Of a DNA stretch of 9,714 nucleotides, positions 6,659-9,714 are shown piece after piece. Made by a program: the position numbers and the translations under genes. The stretch's first letter is position 1; each line of letters opens with the position of its first letter. The notes under the pieces are model-generated. The model had not been told where the DNA came from. It saw nothing but the letters and a program-made list of their open reading frames with translations, and did no database searches. Source of the stretch: JBDSTW01 sp039914705 (GTDB lineage: Bacteria > Pseudomonadota > Gammaproteobacteria > SURF-13); assembly GCA_039914705.1 (NCBI GenBank), contig JBDSOT010000053.1:1-9714 (forward strand), written 5' to 3'.

Positions 6659-8460
6659 CCGATCTCGCACACATCCGTAATTTCTCCATTATTGCGCATA
6701 TTGATCATGGCAAATCCACGCTGGCGGACCGCTTCATCCAGATTTGCGGGGGCCTGAGCGCGCGCGAGATGTCGGCTCAGGTGTTGGATTCCATGGACCT
6801 GGAGCGCGAGCGTGGCATTACCATCAAGGCGCAGAGCGTCTCGCTGAATTACGTGGCAAAAGATGGCGAGACCTACTTGCTGAATTTTATCGACACGCCC
6901 GGTCACGTCGATTTTTCCTACGAAGTCTCGCGTTCGTTGGCGGCCTGCGAGGGCGCGCTGCTGGTCGTCGATGCCGCGCAGGGCGTGGAGGCGCAGAGCG
7001 TTGCCAACTGTTATACCGCCCTCGAACAGGGCCTCGAGGTCCTGCCGGTATTAAACAAGGTTGACCTGCCCGCCGCCGAACCCAAGCGTGTGATCAACGA
7101 GATCGAGGAGATCATCGGCATTGAGGCGAGCGACGCCTTGCAGGTCAGCGCCAAGACCGGACTGGGTGTGAAGGAACTGCTCGATGAACTTGTGCTCAGG
7201 ATTCCGCCACCCAAGGGTGACGTGAATGCGCCTTTACAGGCCCTGATTATCGACTCTTGGTTTGATAATTTCGTCGGCGTGTATTCGCTGGTGCGCGTCA
7301 TGCAGGGCACCGTCACGCCCAAGCAAAAGATCAAGGTAATGTCGACGGGGCGTAGTTTTCAGGTAGAAAAGGTCGGCATCTTTACGCCGAAAAGACAGGA
7401 AACGGCCAGTCTCAGCGCAGGCGAGGTCGGTTACATTATTGCAGGCATCAAGGAAATTAATGGTGCCCCGGTGGGCGATACCTTCACCCACGTGGAGCGA
7501 CCGGCAAGCGCACCTTTAGCCGGATTCAAGGCGGTGCAGCCGCAGGTATTCGCTGGCCTGTTCCCGATCGACGGCGAAGAGTACGAGGCCTTCCGTGAGG
7601 CGCTCTCCAAGCTGCGCCTGAACGATGCGGCGCTGTATTATGAACCGGAGACCTCGCAGGCACTGGGCTTTGGCTTTCGCTGCGGATTCCTTGGCATGTT
7701 GCACATGGAGATCGTGCAGGAGCGCCTGGAGCGCGAATATAATCTGAATCTGATCAGCACTGCGCCCACCGTGGTGTATGAGGTGCTTACCACCAAGGGC
7801 GAAACCATCCAGGTTGATAATCCCTCCAAGTTGCCCGAGGCCAACCATATTGCGGACACCCGTGAGCCAATCATTGAGGCGCATATCCTGGTGCCGCAGC
7901 AGTATCTGGGCAACGTCATCACGCTTTGCAATGAAAAGCGCGGCGCACAAAAGAATTTACAATATCTGGGTAATCAGGTTGCATTAACCTATGAATTGCC
8001 CATGAATGAAGTGGTCATGGATTTTTTCGATAGGCTCAAATCGGTGAGTCGCGGTTATGCCTCGCTCGATTACAAGTTCGTGCGCTTCCAGAGTTCGAAT
8101 CTGGTCAAGCTCGACATCCTCATCAACGGCGAGCGCGTCGATGCCTTATCGCTGATCGTGCACCGTGACCAAAGTATCACGCGCGGACGCGAACTCACCG
8201 AAAAAATGAAAGAGATTATCCCGCGCCAGATGTTCGAGGTGGCCATCCAGGCGGCCATCGGTTCGCATGTCATCGCGCGCCAGAGCGTCAAGGCCATGCG
8301 CAAGAACGTTATCGCCAAGTGTTACGGCGGCGACATTACACGCAAACGCAAGCTGCTGGAAAAACAGAAGGCGGGTAAAAAACGCATGAAGCAGATCGGC
8401 ACAGTGGAGATTCCGCAGGAGGCCTTTCTGGCGGTGCTGCACGTGGGGAAAAACAAATAA
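6655..8460 (+). CDS. lepA: Elongation factor 4 (LepA), ribosome back-translocase GTPase
   Basis: The 601-residue protein is complete and of normal length. LepA binds ribosomes, hydrolyses GTP and helps stalled or misplaced ribosomes and 30S assembly, in the cytoplasm or loosely at the membrane. All GTPase motifs are present: AHIDHGKST (14-22), RGITI with Thr56 (53-57), DTPGH (80-84), NKVD (134-137) and SAKTG (165-169). EF-G-like domains follow, and then the LepA-specific C-terminal domain, with YGGDITRKRKLLEKQKAGKK and PQEAFLAVL near the end. The start is TTG at 6655, chosen because GGAG at 6644-6647 is 7 nt upstream and the family begins a few residues before IRNFSIIAHIDHGKSTL. The TTG start may hold expression down. 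It is followed by lepB after 90 nt, the classic pair. The gene before it is a cytochrome rather than the usual mucD/degP-type protease gene. Confidence 0.98.
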   Translation: MTDLAHIRNFSIIAHIDHGKSTLADRFIQICGGLSAREMSAQVLDSMDLERERGITIKAQSVSLNYVAKDGETYLLNFIDTPGHVDFSYEVSRSLAACEGALLVVDAAQGVEAQSVANCYTALEQGLEVLPVLNKVDLPAAEPKRVINEIEEIIGIEASDALQVSAKTGLGVKELLDELVLRIPPPKGDVNAPLQALIIDSWFDNFVGVYSLVRVMQGTVTPKQKIKVMSTGRSFQVEKVGIFTPKRQETASLSAGEVGYIIAGIKEINGAPVGDTFTHVERPASAPLAGFKAVQPQVFAGLFPIDGEEYEAFREALSKLRLNDAALYYEPETSQALGFGFRCGFLGMLHMEIVQERLEREYNLNLISTAPTVVYEVLTTKGETIQVDNPSKLPEANHIADTREPIIEAHILVPQQYLGNVITLCNEKRGAQKNLQYLGNQVALTYELPMNEVVMDFFDRLKSVSRGYASLDYKFVRFQSSNLVKLDILINGERVDALSLIVHRDQSITRGRELTEKMKEIIPRQMFEVAIQAAIGSHVIARQSVKAMRKNVIAKCYGGDITRKRKLLEKQKAGKKRMKQIGTVEIPQEAFLAVLHVGKNK

Positions 8461-8506
8461 GCACCAACAATTTTCTCATCTTCACTAAAGTATATTCACC
8501 AAGCCG

Positions 8507-8512
8507 TATAAT
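8507..8512 (+). promoter_or_regulatory. -10 element of a possible lepB promoter
   Basis: TATAAT at 8507-8512 in the 90-nt lepA-lepB gap matches the -10 consensus exactly, in the context CCGTATAATTCGC, much like the site before lepA (CGGTATAATGCGC). No good -35 is present (TTCACT at 8481-8486 leaves a 20-nt spacer). If it works, transcription would start near 8519 with a leader of about 30 nt, letting lepB be expressed apart from lepA. Confidence 0.45.
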
Positions 8513-8550
8513 TCGCTGATGTAACGGCAATCCTGTTCAAGAGGTCTTAA

Positions 8551-9381
8551 ATGAATTTTGATTTTCCCACCATCATGGTATTAGCCGTTGTTATAACCGG
8601 CTTAATCTGGCTGATCGACGCCATTTTTTTTGCGCCCCGCCGGGAGCTGCAATATGCTAATGTTTCTGCCGCCGCCGGGACAAACACCGGCACTGAAACT
8701 CGTGCGCGTCAACCCAAAGAACCTCTGATCGTCGAATACGCACGCTCATTTTTCCCGGTCATTCTTGCCGTGCTGGTACTGCGCTCGTTTATTGTCGAAC
8801 CGTTTCGCATCCCGTCCAATTCGATGATGCCCACCCTGTTAACCGGCGACTTTATCCTGGTCAATAAATTCAGCTACGGCATACGTTTGCCGGTTATCAA
8901 CAAAAAGATAATAGACATTGGTCTGCCTAAACGCGGCGATGTGGTCGTGTTCCGTTATCCCAACAACCCGTCGATAGACTACATTAAGCGTGTGGTAGGT
9001 CTGCCGGGCGACCGGGTTGCGTATTACCAGAAAAAATTGCGTATTAACGGCGAGATTATGGCGCAAAACCCGATTGGGCCGTACACTGGTGTTGGGGCGG
9101 GTGTGGGGATGTCCGGTGCCGATCTGCTTAAGGAGCAACTCGGCGCGGCGAACCATAGTATCCTCACCCGTCCAGGGCAGCCTTCCGTTGAGGGTGAGTT
9201 TGTTGTACCGCAGGGTGAATATTTCGTGATGGGCGACAATCGCGACAATAGTAATGACAGCCGTTACTGGGGCACGGTGCCCGAGCAAAATCTGGTTGGC
9301 AAGGCCTTTCTGGTCTGGATGAATTGGGATAGCTCTAATGGCGGAGTCGCCTGGGAACGTATCGGTTCCAGCATAAAATAA
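8551..9381 (+). CDS. lepB: Signal peptidase I
   Basis: This 276-residue inner-membrane serine protease (family S26) removes signal peptides from Sec and Tat substrates on the periplasmic side. Two membrane helices lie near residues 8-27 and 65-82, joined by a cytoplasmic loop. The nucleophile is Ser91 in IPSNSMMPTL and the general base is Lys146 in DYIKRVVGLPGD. The conserved GDNRDNSNDSR box is at 228-238. The length is typical for gammaproteobacteria outside the enterics (E. coli 324). AAGAGG at 8539-8544 lies six bases before the ATG. As an essential export enzyme it would serve any Sec-exported non-lipoprotein; the two lipoproteins upstream instead need signal peptidase II, which is not in this window. 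No anomalies were seen. Confidence 0.98.
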   Translation: MNFDFPTIMVLAVVITGLIWLIDAIFFAPRRELQYANVSAAAGTNTGTETRARQPKEPLIVEYARSFFPVILAVLVLRSFIVEPFRIPSNSMMPTLLTGDFILVNKFSYGIRLPVINKKIIDIGLPKRGDVVVFRYPNNPSIDYIKRVVGLPGDRVAYYQKKLRINGEIMAQNPIGPYTGVGAGVGMSGADLLKEQLGAANHSILTRPGQPSVEGEFVVPQGEYFVMGDNRDNSNDSRYWGTVPEQNLVGKAFLVWMNWDSSNGGVAWERIGSSIK

Positions 9382-9448
9382 AAGCGGTTTAGAATAATGG
9401 CGCTTGGGTTTAGGATAGTAATACTTGTTCTCACGGTTCGACTGTAAA

Positions 9449-9464
9449 TAGTCTGGTGTAGTCT
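9449..9464 (+). other. Direct repeat TAGTCT-N4-TAGTCT before the DUF4845 gene
   Basis: TAGTCT occurs at 9449-9454 and again at 9459-9464, ten bases apart and so on the same face of the helix. The first copy is also part of the small inverted repeat GACT-N6-AGTC (9440-9453). The 110-nt gap 9382-9491 otherwise holds a weak -10-like TAGAAT at 9390-9395 and an AT-rich stretch before the ribosome site. A regulator site is possible but unproven. Confidence 0.2.
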
Positions 9465-9491
9465 TAAATATCTTTTTAGTAAGGGGGTTTT

Positions 9492-9714
9492 ATGAAAAAC
9501 ATCAATAGACAGAGTGGAATAACAACGATTAGTTTAGTAATAGTATTGCTGCTGATCGCATTTTTTACCTTAATCATACTTAAGGTTGGACCCATGTATC
9601 TGGAAAATTTCAGCGTTGTCACCTCGATGGAGTCGCTCAAGAAAGAACCCGAGATCGCCAGCCGAACCGGTGAAGAAATCCTTCAACTTCTCATGAAACG
9701 CCTGGATATTAACG
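9492..9714 (+). CDS. DUF4845 membrane protein, N-terminal part (3' end outside window)
   Basis: The frame is open from ATG 9492 to the window edge, 74 full codons. The start reads MKNINRQSGITTISL, then a hydrophobic helix near residues 13-32, then KVGPMYLENFSVVTSMESLKKE. This is the layout of the short DUF4845 proteins encoded between lepB and rnc in many gamma- and betaproteobacteria: a pilin-like QSG(I/M)T start, one helix, and a V-P-MYLE-F motif. A purine-rich AAGGGGG at 9481-9487 precedes the ATG by four bases. Function is unknown in the family; the position between the signal peptidase and RNase III genes is conserved. If the usual order holds, rnc should begin just outside the window. 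Confidence 0.88.
   Translation, partial: MKNINRQSGITTISLVIVLLLIAFFTLIILKVGPMYLENFSVVTSMESLKKEPEIASRTGEEILQLLMKRLDIN

Overview
The window looks like chromosomal DNA of a gammaproteobacterium. The evidence is the rng-yhdP gene pair at the left, the lepA-lepB-DUF4845 order at the right, and the sequence character of the RNase G, EF4 and signal peptidase I proteins. Nothing indicates a plasmid, phage or insertion sequence. All recognised genes are on the + strand.

Left block (1-4649): the 3' part of rng (RNase G) is followed after 69 nt by a complete yhdP, a giant AsmA-like envelope protein that starts at GTG. This pairing is the end of the conserved mreBCD-maf-rng-yhdP neighbourhood. The usual next gene of that locus in enterics (tldD) is absent here.

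Middle block (about 4750-6420): this accessory envelope cassette is the least familiar part. It has an extended -10 promoter candidate, then a small Ala/Pro-rich lipoprotein. Next come two tiny single-pass membrane proteins that overlap by ATGA. Last is a lipoprotein whose long Ala/Pro/Asp-rich linker ends in a class I (c551-like) monohaem cytochrome c domain. A near-perfect intrinsic terminator closes the block. All four proteins are membrane anchors followed by disordered, proline/alanine-rich tails, and the lipoprotein and the cytochrome share a very similar N-terminal export and lipidation module. I infer that this is one functional unit for membrane-tethered periplasmic electron transfer. 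The three cytochrome-less proteins have no function I can recognise.

Right block (6421-9714): a strong -10 with a GC-rich discriminator precedes a long leader and lepA (EF4, TTG start). Then come lepB (signal peptidase I), with its own -10 candidate, and the start of a DUF4845 membrane protein that runs off the window. In many gammaproteobacteria this block continues into rnc-era-recO, and lepA is usually preceded by a DegP/MucD-type protease gene rather than by a cytochrome.

Taken together, the window joins two conserved housekeeping loci through a small, apparently lineage-specific redox/lipoprotein cassette. No tRNA, rRNA, CRISPR array or mobile element was seen. No gene-free stretch exceeds 300 nt. 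The largest is the 282-nt gap before lepA, which holds the terminator, the lepA promoter candidate and a leader.
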